Origin: Selenomonas sp. WCT3
GTDB taxonomy: Bacteria; Bacillota; Negativicutes; Selenomonadales; Selenomonadaceae
Direction of reading: 5' to 3'
DNA length: 64,000 bases
NCBI GenBank assembly: GCA_900100835.1
Contig: FNCM01000005.1
Span: 62,001 to 126,000 of the forward strand
In this document: positions 43,130 to 52,124 of the stretch, piece after piece
Numbering within the stretch: the stretch's first letter is position 1
Layout: the number at the start of each line of letters is the position of its first letter
Translations under genes and position numbers: made by a program
Notes under the pieces: model-generated
Databases searched by the model: none
The model's input: only the letters and a program-made list of their open reading frames with translations
What the model was told of the DNA's origin: nothing

Positions 43130-44290
43130 TTACCAGTCCTTTCCGATGCGTTTTTTATACGCTTCCAGCGAAGCTTTTACATCCACCATGGCATCAGAAC
43201 CGAACTTATCACAGATGGCCTCAGCCATGACGAAGGCCATCATGGCCTCGCCCACCACCGAAGCGGCGGACACGGCACAAGTGTCACTGCGCTCCTTGCA
43301 GGCTAGAACTGCCTCCCGGCTCTCGATATCGATGGAACGAAGCGGCGTCATCAGCGTCGGAATGGGCTTCATGGCCGCTTTGACCACTACTTCCTCGCCG
43401 TTGGTCATGCCGCCTTCAAGGCCCCCTGCCCGATTGGTCTTGCGGAACACTTCGCCCTCCTCATCGAGGAATACCTCATCGTGAATCTGACTGCCCGGCA
43501 AAATCGCACACTGGAACCCTGCACCAATTTCCACGCCTTTTATCGCCTGAATCGACATCATAGCACCGGCAATTTTGGCGTCGAGACGGCGGTCCCACTG
43601 GATATGGCTGCCAAGACCTGCGGGCAGACCGCGAACCGTTACCTCAAAGATGCCTCCCAGAGTATCGCCAGCCTTCTTGGCCTCATCGATTTTCGCCTTC
43701 ATCTTCTCCTCGGCAGCCGGGTCAAAGCAGTTAAGCTCCGACTCCGTCTCCGGTCCCAGCAAATGACGATTGACTTTTGACGGGTCAACTTCCACCCCAC
43801 CGATATTGGTCACCTGGGATACAACCTGAATGCCAAGGGCATGCAAAAACTCCTTGCAGACTGCACCAACAGCCACCCGCATAGTCGTCTCCCTAGCGCT
43901 GGAACGCTCCAGAATATCCCGCACATCCTGCCGGTTGTATTTCTTGACTCCCGTAAGGTCGGCATGGCCCGGTCTTGCCGCCGTTACCTTCGCCCCTGCC
44001 GGCTGCCCAAACACCGCCATGCGGTCCGTCCAATTCTCGAAGTCCTTATTGACGACGCGCAGCGTCACCGGCCCCCCCAGGGTCTCGCCAAAGCGAACCC
44101 CCGAGACAATTTCCACCCGATCGGTTTCGATTTTCATACGTCCGCCACGGCCATAGCCCTGCTGGCGGCGCGCCAAATCGCGGTTAATCGCCTCAACATC
44201 AAGTTTCAAGCCCGCTGGCAGGCCTTCGAGGATAGCGGTCAGACAGGGTCCATGGGACTCTCCGGCCGTCATAAAACGTAACATACTCAT
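43130..44290 (-). CDS. aroC: Chorismate synthase
   Basis: The 386-residue FMN-dependent enzyme makes chorismate from EPSP. It shows the family signatures GESHGPCLTAILEGLPAG, RRQQGYGRGGRMKIE, and RSSARETTMRVAVGAV. I choose the ATG at 44290, 9 nt after GAGGTG; a second ATG two codons later is possible. It heads the aro genes and lies downstream of the pilus operon. Confidence 0.96.
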   Translation of the reverse strand: MSMLRFMTAGESHGPCLTAILEGLPAGLKLDVEAINRDLARRQQGYGRGGRMKIETDRVEIVSGVRFGETLGGPVTLRVVNKDFENWTDRMAVFGQPAGAKVTAARPGHADLTGVKKYNRQDVRDILERSSARETTMRVAVGAVCKEFLHALGIQVVSQVTNIGGVEVDPSKVNRHLLGPETESELNCFDPAAEEKMKAKIDEAKKAGDTLGGIFEVTVRGLPAGLGSHIQWDRRLDAKIAGAMMSIQAIKGVEIGAGFQCAILPGSQIHDEVFLDEEGEVFRKTNRAGGLEGGMTNGEEVVVKAAMKPIPTLMTPLRSIDIESREAVLACKERSDTCAVSAASVVGEAMMAFVMAEAICDKFGSDAMVDVKASLEAYKKRIGKDW

Positions 44291-44332
44291 AACAGGATAC
44301 ACCTCGCAGGATTTCAAATTTCTTTATTTACT

Positions 44333-44361
44333 AGTTTAATTTATCGTTTTATATAAATCAA
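44333..44361 (-). promoter_or_regulatory. Possible internal promoter for aroCKB
   Basis: TTGATT (44361-44356), a 17-bp spacer and TAAACT (44338-44333) lie in the 128-bp gap between the PilO-like gene and aroC. It would let the aro genes be expressed without the pilus genes. Confidence 0.55.
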
Positions 44362-44418
44362 GTCCTTCTAGAGCTAATCCCTGTCCATTTATCAAAAACT
44401 TTTTCTTCTCCTGTCTCC

Positions 44419-45012
44419 TCAAGAGCCCTCTTTCACCGCATAAATCCGTAGTTCCAGCTGACAATTGAGGGCACCATCCTTTTCCTGTACCGTTGTCCGC
44501 GCCACCTGAATATAACGATCATCTTCCCGCAAACTGCGCAAAAAGGACAACAACTCGAAATAACTGCTGCGAAACCTCACCTCTACCGGCATGACCTGTA
44601 AGCCATCTCGCACCACTGCCGCCTTTGGTGCCACCTGAGTCAATTTGATTTTGTGTTGAAAGGCCAATTGCTGCAACTTTCCTAAAAACACCCCCTGCTC
44701 CAAGCGGTCTGGCAATGCTTGATCGGCCCGAGCCTGCCGCGCCAATAAATCCTTTTCGTAGGAAGGTTCTGCCGCATGGGCCTTCCTATAGGCTTCCACC
44801 GCCTGGATTTCCCGCCGCATAGCCAAAGCTTCTGTCTGTGCCTGTTCCCTTCGCGCCTGCATTGGCCCATGAACAAAAAAATAAACCAATGCGAAACACA
44901 GCAGCGAAATGCCAAGAGAAAGCAACAGCCATTCTTTCCCCTTTGGCTTTTTAGCCTTCTGCAGCCAATCCATCCCAATCATCTTGACCATCCAATCCAT
45001 CCTCCCCCTCAT
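44419..45012 (-). CDS. PilO/GspM-like type IV pilus assembly protein
   Basis: The 197-residue protein has one N-terminal membrane helix (about 28-48), a coiled coil (about 50-110) and a ferredoxin-like C-domain (MPVEVRFRSSYFELLSFLRSLR, YIQVARTTV) as in PilO. With PilM/PilN proteins it forms the inner-membrane platform of type IV pili or type II secretion. The first ATG overlaps the previous stop (ATGA). An ATG seven codons later (44991) has a better ribosome site (GGAGG at 9 nt), so the start is uncertain. Confidence 0.82.
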   Translation of the reverse strand: MRGRMDWMVKMIGMDWLQKAKKPKGKEWLLLSLGISLLCFALVYFFVHGPMQARREQAQTEALAMRREIQAVEAYRKAHAAEPSYEKDLLARQARADQALPDRLEQGVFLGKLQQLAFQHKIKLTQVAPKAAVVRDGLQVMPVEVRFRSSYFELLSFLRSLREDDRYIQVARTTVQEKDGALNCQLELRIYAVKEGS

Positions 45013-46130
45013 AAGGTTATGCTGAGCTGAAACGATATGCTTCCATCCCCTTCTGGCTGAGGACTTTGCTTTTCCGCCTCGCCGGAGGATTCCAGCACGG
45101 CCCCCTGGGGAAAGAAATCCCTGTCCTCCTCGAAGGCTTGGACAAAGGCAGCCACGGCCTCATAACTTGCGGCCCGGCCTGTCAAATGAAGTTTATTGCG
45201 GCCCTCAAACTCCAACCGTTCCAGCCATACCCCCTCCACCGTCCGGCTGCCCAAATGAACCAGCACGCTGTACCACGGAATAGTTTTCGCCGATAATTCC
45301 TGCAAGAGTTTTTCCTTTCCCGTTGTTTCCTGCCCGATGCGTTCTAAAAGCTTCATTTTATTCTGCTCCGAGGCCAGGCGAACCATTTCCTGCTTGGCTG
45401 ACCAATTTTCCTGCCTAGCCGCATAAAGCATCCAAGAATCCCAACCGATGACGGCACAGCTCAAAAAAATCGCCATGCCAGCTACGATAGCGGCCATAAC
45501 CGGCCAGTTCCACTCCACCGGCGATTCCTGCTGGTGAAGAAGCGCACAGCCCCATTTCCTGCCCCCCTGTTTTTGCCAATAGCTCACTCCCCTACAAAGA
45601 GCTTTTCCCATTTCGGTGTCCGGCGTAATAAAAACATCTATCAGCCTAACTCCTGCCTGTTCAAAGGCCGCCCGCACCTCGTCCAAATACTCCCGGCGCA
45701 CAATGCCGCCCCAAAGCCTAGGGTTCTGGGGCAGCGAACAAATCGCGGCCGCATAATCTTCACGTTCCAGTCCTTTTGCCGCTAAACGGACATCAAGTTC
45801 CCAGTAAGCGGCTTCCTGCCGCTCCCCTTCCGTCATTCCTGGCGGCACCGGTAGCATATGCTCCTCTTCTTTCTTAGCCAACAGCACCACGGGGATATCC
45901 GACAGCCCCGCTGCCGCCAGCTTTGCGGCAATCCGATTGGCCTGCCCCCAAAGGTCACCGCCAGCTTCCGCTGGCAATTCCATCCGCTCCTTCACCTGCC
46001 AACCATTTCCTTCCGTTCCTTCAATTAATTCAAGCAAACACACCGAACCATCATCCTGAATCGCCACGCCAATAATATGGCGCCACTTTATCTGCAAACG
46101 ATCTTTAAGGCGCCCAACCAAGCCAAACAT
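45009..46130 (-). CDS. PilM-PilN-like fusion protein of the pilus platform
   Basis: In 373 residues it combines an N-terminal actin-like part similar to PilM/GspL (HIIGVAIQDDGSVCLLEL, AAYWELDVRLAAKGLE) with a membrane helix (about 212-235) and a PilN-like C-domain (TIPWYSVLVHLGSRTVEGVWLERLEF). This GspL-like arrangement differs from the separate pilM and pilN genes of many bacteria. I start at the ATG at 46130, after GGGGGAG. The open frame runs 27 codons further. It overlaps both neighbours. Confidence 0.78.
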   Translation of the reverse strand: MFGLVGRLKDRLQIKWRHIIGVAIQDDGSVCLLELIEGTEGNGWQVKERMELPAEAGGDLWGQANRIAAKLAAAGLSDIPVVLLAKKEEEHMLPVPPGMTEGERQEAAYWELDVRLAAKGLEREDYAAAICSLPQNPRLWGGIVRREYLDEVRAAFEQAGVRLIDVFITPDTEMGKALCRGVSYWQKQGGRKWGCALLHQQESPVEWNWPVMAAIVAGMAIFLSCAVIGWDSWMLYAARQENWSAKQEMVRLASEQNKMKLLERIGQETTGKEKLLQELSAKTIPWYSVLVHLGSRTVEGVWLERLEFEGRNKLHLTGRAASYEAVAAFVQAFEEDRDFFPQGAVLESSGEAEKQSPQPEGDGSISFQLSITL

Positions 46131-46554
46131 ACCGCTCCCCCACTTTCTGCATTTCCCCTTTGACCAGCCGGCATTCTTCCCAAGGCTTCTTGTTTCGGTT
46201 ATTTTTTGCATAGCCTAGCAAATAGAGTTTATCCCTGCGCTTGATGCCGCCAGCCTTCCAGGCCACCCCCTCCGGCGGTGCCACCTCCGCCAAATGCATC
46301 GCCGCCAATTTAATATCCACCACCTTGTCTTCCGGCCAAGACGAAGGAAGCTGCGGATTCTGCTCAATCCGCAGGGCCACCAATTCCACCATACTTTCTG
46401 CCGCGAGCCGGAGCCTTGTCTCACAGGCATAGCTGTCATTAGCCTGCTGCCCGGCCCGAATAAAATATAGTAGGCCAAAGGAAAAGACCATCACCACCAG
46501 CAGCATGCAAAGCAGCAGCAGCGAAACGGCCCCCTGTTGTCTATCCTCCCCCAT
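46105..46554 (-). CDS. PilX/GspK-like minor pilin component
   Basis: The 149-residue protein has a short basic start, then a hydrophobic segment (QQGAVSLLLLCMLLVVMVFSFGLLYF) with the AVSLL pattern of PilX/GspK minor pilins. As usual for that group it lacks the glutamate at position 5. The rest is an alpha/beta globular part with one cysteine pair. The ATG at 46554 follows GGGGAGG. It overlaps the PilW-like gene by 14 bp and the PilM-N gene by 26 bp. Confidence 0.72.
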   Translation of the reverse strand: MGEDRQQGAVSLLLLCMLLVVMVFSFGLLYFIRAGQQANDSYACETRLRLAAESMVELVALRIEQNPQLPSSWPEDKVVDIKLAAMHLAEVAPPEGVAWKAGGIKRRDKLYLLGYAKNNRNKKPWEECRLVKGEMQKVGERYVWLGWAP

Positions 46555-47095
46555 GCTTTGCCTCCCCTTCTCCCATCGGCAAATAGACGGCTGTCGACAG
46601 GGTATAGTAATGATTGGTAAGTACACTTCGCCCCGTGAGCCGAAGCACATAAAGTCCCGGACATGCCGCCTGCTCTTCGCCAGCGATTTCATGAATCTCC
46701 ACCCCCGCCAGAGAATAATCCCCGGTCATGGGAGCGGAACGATCTGCGCCCCAAATCAATTTCTTCCGCTCCCGCACTTCGGCAATCCAATAAAAATTCC
46801 ATAGATCGGTACTGCCGTTATAATCCCGCAGCGCATACCAGCGCTTGTGAATCTCTATCCCTGGATAATTTTGCTGATAGGGCGTTATGTACCTTCCTTC
46901 GGTGGAGTCCTGAACCATCCGGGTAAAGGCAATCTGCATTTCCTGATGAAGTTCTGCATCAGCCAGCACCCGAAAGTAATTCCGAAGGCTGAGCAACAGC
47001 ATAGCCACGGCCGCTGTCAGCAAAAGCATCATTATGGGCAGCGATATGGCGATCTCCAGCAGGATAATCCCCCTTTGCCCCTTGCCTTCGTTCAT
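46541..47095 (-). CDS. PilW-like pseudopilin
   Basis: The 184-residue protein carries the type III signal of prepilins: KGQRG before IILLEIAISLP, with cleavage after Gly and a glutamate at position 5. The long hydrophobic helix continues to about residue 40, followed by a variable globular head (about 50-180). It would be processed by the prepilin peptidase encoded upstream in the same operon. I start at 47095. Confidence 0.8.
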   Translation of the reverse strand: MNEGKGQRGIILLEIAISLPIMMLLLTAAVAMLLLSLRNYFRVLADAELHQEMQIAFTRMVQDSTEGRYITPYQQNYPGIEIHKRWYALRDYNGSTDLWNFYWIAEVRERKKLIWGADRSAPMTGDYSLAGVEIHEIAGEEQAACPGLYVLRLTGRSVLTNHYYTLSTAVYLPMGEGEAKHGGG

Positions 47096-47502
47096 GTCCT
47101 CATTCCTTTCTGCGGTTGATGCCGGCACAACAGGCGCTCATAACTAAGGGCGCCAGCCTTGCCATTTACTTGCCAATCCACCGACACCTGTGCCCGCCAA
47201 ATATCGGCCGTTTCGACCCGAACGCTGGCCGCCACGACAAAGGAAGCATTTTCCTGAGTCAGCAGCCCTGCCTCCCCCAACCAGCCATACTGGCCTTCCG
47301 CGAGGCTATCCTGATCCATGGCCCATTCTAACCGGGCCATTTCCTCCTGAGCCAAAAACACGCCAGCCAGCCGTGCCGAATCCTGCTGCATCACCACTTG
47401 GGCTTGCCGGAACAAATGAAGGCTTGTCGCCATGGCCAAGACCACCACACTTAGCACCACCACTTCCAGCAAAATATACCCTTGCTGTTTTCCCCGCTTC
47501 AC
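47092..47502 (-). CDS. PilV/GspI-like minor pseudopilin
   Basis: The 136-residue protein has the prepilin motif KQQG before YILLEVVVLSVVVLAMAT, with Glu5 present. The head domain (about 35-130) is small and lacks a disulfide pair. It overlaps both neighbouring pilin genes by 4 bp. Confidence 0.8.
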   Translation of the reverse strand: MKRGKQQGYILLEVVVLSVVVLAMATSLHLFRQAQVVMQQDSARLAGVFLAQEEMARLEWAMDQDSLAEGQYGWLGEAGLLTQENASFVVAASVRVETADIWRAQVSVDWQVNGKAGALSYERLLCRHQPQKGMRT

Positions 47503-48026
47503 CAGCTCACCCTTTCCACACGGATTCGCCCCGCCTTGCTAATCATGATTTTCCGCCCCTCTTGGGGCCAGCCTTCACAGCATATGAGCAGGGTCATCAT
47601 ACCCAGCCCGACATTTTTCAGTTCGCCATTGTCCTTAAAGGTAATCGGGCCGCTGTCAACATTCGTCCCATTCCACTGGCGACTCACCCGCACCAGTGGC
47701 AAATAATGATGGGACATGCTGGTCTCCTCCTGGCTGCTGCTCACCGTCACACAGTAATCCTCGCTACGAATTTCCATAACAGCCTTTTTGACCACGCCAT
47801 CCCGGACGTAAAAGCCGTGATTTGCCCCTTCAATCAGCCGATTCAGGGACTGCGTCCGACGAAGGTCTGAGAGCAAATGCTCCGTCTCGTACTCGATGGC
47901 CGCCTCCCGATAAAACTGCATGGCCGACGGTATCGCCACCAGCCCCAGGAGCGCCATAATGGCCATGAGCATCAACACTTCCATCAGCACAAAGCCTGCC
48001 TGCTGCTTATTCTCCTGTTTCTTCAT
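47499..48026 (-). CDS. GspH/FimT-like pseudopilin
   Basis: The 175-residue protein has the motif QQAG before FVLMEVLMLMAIMALLGLVAIP, with Glu5 and the Pro at position 22 that are common to pseudopilins. The head contains a helical segment (EHLLSDLRRTQSLNRL) followed by beta strands typical of GspH/FimT. It overlaps the peptidase gene and the next pilin gene by 4 bp each. Confidence 0.82.
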   Translation of the reverse strand: MKKQENKQQAGFVLMEVLMLMAIMALLGLVAIPSAMQFYREAAIEYETEHLLSDLRRTQSLNRLIEGANHGFYVRDGVVKKAVMEIRSEDYCVTVSSSQEETSMSHHYLPLVRVSRQWNGTNVDSGPITFKDNGELKNVGLGMMTLLICCEGWPQEGRKIMISKAGRIRVERVSW

Positions 48027-48499
48027 AACAGCCCCTCATACCACTGCCAGCATTCTCGGCCGAACCAGTAAGCCGCCAAGGTCCCTGCCACCAAAAAGGG
48101 ACCAAAAGGAATCCTCGCCGAGCAGGAATACCCCCGCCCGAATAACAACCCCAGGGCAACAATGCCGCCTAGCAAAAAGGCCAATAGCAGTGCCATCACC
48201 ATGAGCTTAACTCCCAGCCAAAGGCCAATGGCACCGGCTAGCTTCACATCCCCCCAGCCCATACCGCCGCGGCTTAGCCAGCGTATCCCCCAAAGGAGCC
48301 CGCTCCCGAAAAGGCCACCTGCCAGCATATCATCCAAGGAATTCATCCCCAAAAGCCAAGGATAAACTGCCGATAGGGCCACAATCAGAACCAGCCGGTC
48401 GTATAAAAGACCACAGTGGATATCCAGCAAAGCCAATTCTCCTAACCGCCAGACCAGCCACAAGCCTGCCAAGACAAAGACAAACTCCTTTCCCATCAT
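48023..48499 (-). CDS. Prepilin peptidase (A24 family), short form
   Basis: This 158-residue membrane protein is the aspartic peptidase that cleaves prepilin leaders. The second catalytic Asp is in GMGWGDVKLAG; the first should be DIHCGLLYDRL, near residue 30. ARIPFGPFL near the end is also typical. The N-terminal cysteine-rich methyltransferase domain of PilD is missing, so it may not methylate. The ATG overlaps the stop of the pilin gene upstream (ATGA). Confidence 0.85.
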   Translation of the reverse strand: MMGKEFVFVLAGLWLVWRLGELALLDIHCGLLYDRLVLIVALSAVYPWLLGMNSLDDMLAGGLFGSGLLWGIRWLSRGGMGWGDVKLAGAIGLWLGVKLMVMALLLAFLLGGIVALGLLFGRGYSCSARIPFGPFLVAGTLAAYWFGRECWQWYEGLL

Positions 48500-48900
48500 T
48501 TGCCAAAATCTCCTGCCGTATAGCCATTGCAGGCCGCCCGGCAATCTGCCCCCTCGAGCTCTACTGCGGAAGCCTCCTTTTTTATTTCATAGGCTTCCGC
48601 GCTAATAGTCACCACCTTGCCATTCTTCAGCTGGCATTTACCTTGGGGTGGCTTTAATTTCGCCAAGTCCGCCACATAATCGGACAAATCCTCAATATGG
48701 TCGGGCCAGCGCCCGGTCTGGGTGGCGTAGATGGCAATAGCCGAATCCAAGGTGGTCAAGTCTGCCTTGACCTTGGTGGTGTTAGCCATGGCAATAGCTG
48801 AATTAAATTTTGGCACGGCTATCGTAGCCAAAATAGCCAAAATCGCCATGGCAATCATAATTCCCAGCAACGAAAAACCAGCTTGTCTTGAACCTTTCAT
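48496..48900 (-). CDS. Type IV pilin/ComGC-like protein with Gly instead of Glu5
   Basis: The 134-residue protein looks like a major pilin: a short leader (MKGSRQAG), then FSLLGIMIAMAILAILATIAVP, an N-terminal helix and a small head with a CQLKNG and CRAAC cysteine set. The normal motif is FTLIE, and here position 5 is glycine (codon GGA). Glu5 is used for N-methylation and assembly in most pilins. The ATG at 48900 follows AGGAGG. It is the first gene of the operon. Confidence 0.85.
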   Translation of the reverse strand: MKGSRQAGFSLLGIMIAMAILAILATIAVPKFNSAIAMANTTKVKADLTTLDSAIAIYATQTGRWPDHIEDLSDYVADLAKLKPPQGKCQLKNGKVVTISAEAYEIKKEASAVELEGADCRAACNGYTAGDFGK

Positions 48901-49032
48901 CGATATCCTCCTTTTCACTACTTGATACCTTGACAAAACATCCCCTCTATGAGGATTTTCCGTCTGTAAACTTCGTGACAGGAGACAAATCTCCTTCTAA
49001 TCTTTTAATGATTAAATTTTTCCCAAAAAAAT

Positions 49033-49063
49033 AACGCCACGGATAAATCTTCTCCGTGACGTT
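49033..49063 (-). terminator. Terminator of the lipoprotein gene
   Basis: AACG-CACGGA pairs with TCCGTG-CGTT with one mismatch, about 12 bp after the stop on the minus strand, followed by a T-rich stretch. Confidence 0.7.
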
Positions 49064-49074
49064 TGCTGTTATTC

Positions 49075-49704
49075 TTATAAAAGCTTCACGCTTTTCATGG
49101 ACCGCTCCACCATCTGCGCCGCCTTGGTATCGTCCTCCTTATAGCCGTAACTGATGATCCAAAAATCGTTGCCAGCATAAACACCGAGACATTCCATCTT
49201 TTGCTTATCCTGCTCCCCATTGACTTTGATTACCGCATAAGTCATTTCCTGACCATTTACGGTTCGCTTCTCACAGGTCTTAAGCACTGGATGCAGCTTG
49301 TCCGCATCCTTATAAGACTTCATGAAACTTTTCAGGTTAAAGGGTATCTTCTGCCCTGGGTCCGCCATGGTACCATGATAGATATCCACAAAGCAACGGT
49401 CCTCATGATGATAATATCGTTCGGGATTCTTAACAGTGCCGTCGGCAGGCAGGGATGCATAATCAAGCTTAAAGGGCAAATCTACCGACAAACCCTTCCC
49501 ATCCTTCTGACGAAGGACTTTGGCTGTGTAGTTTCGATACTCTACCGGCGGGTTCTTCGGCAAATCATCATGCCGGGAAGCAATTTTCTCCGCCGTTACC
49601 ACCGCCCGGGCAATGGCAAAAGTCTCCCACACCGAACAGCCCGAAGTGACCGTAGTGGTGAGCAGCAGGCAGCCAATCAAAACACCTCTTACTGATTTTT
49701 TCAT
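49075..49704 (-). CDS. Putative lipoprotein
   Basis: The 209-residue protein has a signal peptide with lipobox VTSGC (residues about 19-23), so it should be lipidated. The mature part has four cysteines, a YHHEDRCFVDIYHG segment and a C-terminal YAGNDFWIISYGYKEDD, reminiscent of small beta-rich envelope proteins. I recognise no family. The ATG at 49704 follows GGGAAG. It lies 13 bp after a 28-codon ORF, which may be translated first. Confidence 0.7.
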   Translation of the reverse strand: MKKSVRGVLIGCLLLTTTVTSGCSVWETFAIARAVVTAEKIASRHDDLPKNPPVEYRNYTAKVLRQKDGKGLSVDLPFKLDYASLPADGTVKNPERYYHHEDRCFVDIYHGTMADPGQKIPFNLKSFMKSYKDADKLHPVLKTCEKRTVNGQEMTYAVIKVNGEQDKQKMECLGVYAGNDFWIISYGYKEDDTKAAQMVERSMKSVKLL

Positions 49705-49717
49705 ATTCTTCCCTGCC

Positions 49718-49804
49718 TTAACGATACGCGCCATAGTTATGCTGGGCAAAATCCACCGATTCTAATGCAGCTTCCCAATCAAATTTCTCCTTGTTTTCTA
49801 CCAT
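49718..49804 (-). CDS. Possible 28-residue small protein upstream of the lipoprotein gene
   Basis: An ATG at 49804, 6 nt after GAGGTG, opens a 28-codon frame ending with TAA at 49718. The peptide (start MVENKEKFDWEAALESVDF, end AYR) has amphipathic, acidic character. It lies in the 5' leader of the lipoprotein gene. It may be a real small protein or a leader peptide. Confidence 0.45.
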   Translation of the reverse strand: MVENKEKFDWEAALESVDFAQHNYGAYR

Positions 49805-49906
49805 CACATTCACCTCATATTCCTGTTATAAAAACATTTAATCCATTGTTTATCTTACAAAAGATGGATTATTTCTTTCTTAAAGTTACAACAAATTTTA
49901 CTAAAA

Positions 49907-49951
49907 AAATCCCCCGATGGGGCAGGAATGTACTGCTCCATCGGGGGATTT
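49907..49951 (-). terminator. Terminator of the chemoreceptor gene
   Basis: AAATCCCCCGATGG and CAG pair with a near-perfect complement (49933-49951) around a 7-nt loop, and seven Ts follow on the minus strand. Confidence 0.88.
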
Positions 49952-49964
49952 CGTTTCTATTTCG

Positions 49965-51686
49965 TTAGAATTTAAACTGCTGCAGCGAATTCTGCAAGCC
50001 CTGGGCCAGATTAGCCAGGGACGTGCTGGCATCCGCAATCTCCGTAGCCGATGCCGACTGCTGTTCCGAGGCAGCCGATACGCTCTCCATCTCGGAAGCT
50101 ACCATGCCGCCCTTGCGGGAAATGCCATCGGATTTCTCTTTCACCACAACCGTTTCATCCGAAACAGCCTTAATCTCATTGGACATAACCTTGGCCTGTT
50201 CTGCCATGCTGAGTGCGGCTTCACGAATGCGAGCGAAGTTTTCCCGCAGCTCTTCAACCGACTGGGTGCCTTCTTTGACTGCCTGGCTGCCTTCCTGCAT
50301 GGAGCGAACAGCCTCAGCCGTATCGCCCTGAATACCATTAATAAGGCTCGTGATGCGCTGAGCGGCCTCCTGGGATTCCTCGGCGAGCTTTCTTACCTCA
50401 TCGGCAACGACGGCGAAGCCGCGGCCATGCTCACCGGCACGAGCTGCCTCAATAGCCGCATTAAGTGCCAGGAGGTTGGTCTGCTCGGCAATAGCCGAAA
50501 TGGCCTCCACAATCTGACCGATTTCCTGAGAGCTCTGCCCCAGTTTATCTACCGTAGCCGCCGAAGAATTAACGATACGAGCTACGCTTTCGATCTGTTC
50601 TACCGCTACCTTAACGGATTCATTGCCGCTGGTTGCCGCATCATTGGTAACCGTCGCATGATCCGAAACACGCTGAGCCGTCTGATTCAAACGGCCGATA
50701 GCCTCAGCCGTGTTATCGATGGCCGCAATGGTATCGCCCACATCCTGCTGCTGTTCCGCCACGGTGCCAGCTGCATTGGTAACGGATTGTGCGACCTGCT
50801 CCGAAGCCTGTGCCGACTGATGCGAACTTGCCGTAAGTTCTTCCGAAGAAGCCGCCAGCTGTTCTGCCGTCGTGCTGACATTACGCATGAGTTTGTTAAG
50901 GTTCATACGTACCGACGCCACTTTATCCGCCATCTGGCCGAACTCGTCACCACGCATGATGGTACGCGGATGATCACTGAAATCACCGCCCTCGAGACGA
51001 TTCAGGGACAGCATCATCTTTTCGAGCGGATTCGTGATTTCCTTCGTGATCCAAAGTGCGCAGGCAATCAGTACAATCAGCGTGACCAGCAGCTGGATGA
51101 TCGTATTGCGAACAGCCGCAGCTGAGTCAATATCATTCTGCGTATTGAGCTCCTCGGCATGCTTGCTGTTGAGCTCTGACAGTTCACCTAGTTCCTTTCC
51201 CAAAGCTGCTGCCAGCGGCGATCCGATTTTCTCATAATGAGCCAACGCCTCTTCGTTCTTGCCTTCCATGCTTAAAGCCACCGCTTCGCCAAGGTTCGTC
51301 TTCAAAGCGGCCCAATCTTTCTTGACTTTGTCCATGATTGGTTCTTCGCCAGCAATTTTATGCGGGATTGCATCATAGGCAGCAATACTGTCATCTACCG
51401 TTTTGACGCCGGCCTCATATTTGCCCTTGAGATCCTGCAGCCGCTGCGGATTGTTTTTGACCGTCGTTGCAATAACCGCCATGCCTTGGGCATAACGGAT
51501 CCCATAGCCGGCCTTGCCGACCGCATCGATACCCTTGACCGTGCCTTCATACATCACTTCCATATCCCGCTGTGCCTTCGTGACAGCCGAGTAGCCATTC
51601 CAGCCGATAAAGCTCATGCCGATAACGGCCACTACCGCTAAGATCAGCAGCTTGTAAGCCACCTTTAAGTTATTCATCCATCCCAT
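49965..51686 (-). CDS. Methyl-accepting chemotaxis protein
   Basis: The 573-residue receptor has a first membrane helix (about 10-30), a periplasmic four-helix-bundle sensor (4HB_MCP, about 31-188), a second helix (about 190-212), a HAMP domain (about 212-265) and a long signalling coiled coil. The hairpin tip contains [36 protein letters not shown], which contacts CheA and CheW. No CheR-binding tail is present. The ligand cannot be told. The gene is alone, with a strong terminator. Confidence 0.95.
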   Translation of the reverse strand: MGWMNNLKVAYKLLILAVVAVIGMSFIGWNGYSAVTKAQRDMEVMYEGTVKGIDAVGKAGYGIRYAQGMAVIATTVKNNPQRLQDLKGKYEAGVKTVDDSIAAYDAIPHKIAGEEPIMDKVKKDWAALKTNLGEAVALSMEGKNEEALAHYEKIGSPLAAALGKELGELSELNSKHAEELNTQNDIDSAAAVRNTIIQLLVTLIVLIACALWITKEITNPLEKMMLSLNRLEGGDFSDHPRTIMRGDEFGQMADKVASVRMNLNKLMRNVSTTAEQLAASSEELTASSHQSAQASEQVAQSVTNAAGTVAEQQQDVGDTIAAIDNTAEAIGRLNQTAQRVSDHATVTNDAATSGNESVKVAVEQIESVARIVNSSAATVDKLGQSSQEIGQIVEAISAIAEQTNLLALNAAIEAARAGEHGRGFAVVADEVRKLAEESQEAAQRITSLINGIQGDTAEAVRSMQEGSQAVKEGTQSVEELRENFARIREAALSMAEQAKVMSNEIKAVSDETVVVKEKSDGISRKGGMVASEMESVSAASEQQSASATEIADASTSLANLAQGLQNSLQQFKF

Positions 51687-51815
51687 GTTTAAACACTCCT
51701 TTTCCTAAAAGGTCATTTGCTTCCCATAGTATACAACCTTTATTTTTCTCTCACATCTTGGGACTATTTTTACAATTCGACAAACTTCACTATTTTCCTG
51801 CTATATGATAGAAAA

Positions 51816-51840
51816 ACTCCCAGACTTTACGTCTGGGAGT
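51816..51840 (-). terminator. Terminator of the pheST-zapA operon
   Basis: ACTCCCAGAC pairs with GTCTGGGAGT around a 5-nt loop, followed by TTTTTC on the minus strand, 14 bp after zapA. Confidence 0.88.
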
Positions 51841-51853
51841 CATTTGGTATTAT

Positions 51854-52114
51854 TTATTTTTCCTCGAGAAGCTCTACAAGTTCATTATAGTCTTGCTTGA
51901 GCTTATCAAATTCTTCTGCCAGCTGCAAACAAGTCAAAACGGCAATTTTGCGTTCATCGAAGCTGCGCACTACCCGTGCCATCTGCTTCATACGCTTATC
52001 GAGGTCAGCTGCCAGCTTAAGCATATGCTTTGGGTCATCGGTTTTCAGCGGATACGTATTACCGTAGATTTCCACCAAAACCCGTTCCGCTTGTTTTTTC
52101 ATTTCTTCTGCCAT
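51854..52114 (-). CDS. zapA: Cell division protein ZapA
   Basis: The 86-residue protein is a short ZapA, which bundles FtsZ filaments. It has the VEIYGNTYPLKTDDPKHMLKLAADLD N-terminal domain and a coiled coil (about 45-86) with VLTCLQLAEEFDKLKQ. The ATG at 52114 follows GAGGG. It is downstream of pheT, as is common in Firmicutes. Confidence 0.9.
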   Translation of the reverse strand: MAEEMKKQAERVLVEIYGNTYPLKTDDPKHMLKLAADLDKRMKQMARVVRSFDERKIAVLTCLQLAEEFDKLKQDYNELVELLEEK

Positions 52115-52124
52115 GATTTCCCTC

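Noticed and set aside
49917..51125. A 402-codon frame antisense to the chemoreceptor gene
   Set aside because: The complementary chemoreceptor frame is unambiguous. The antisense protein is Arg/Leu-rich noise.
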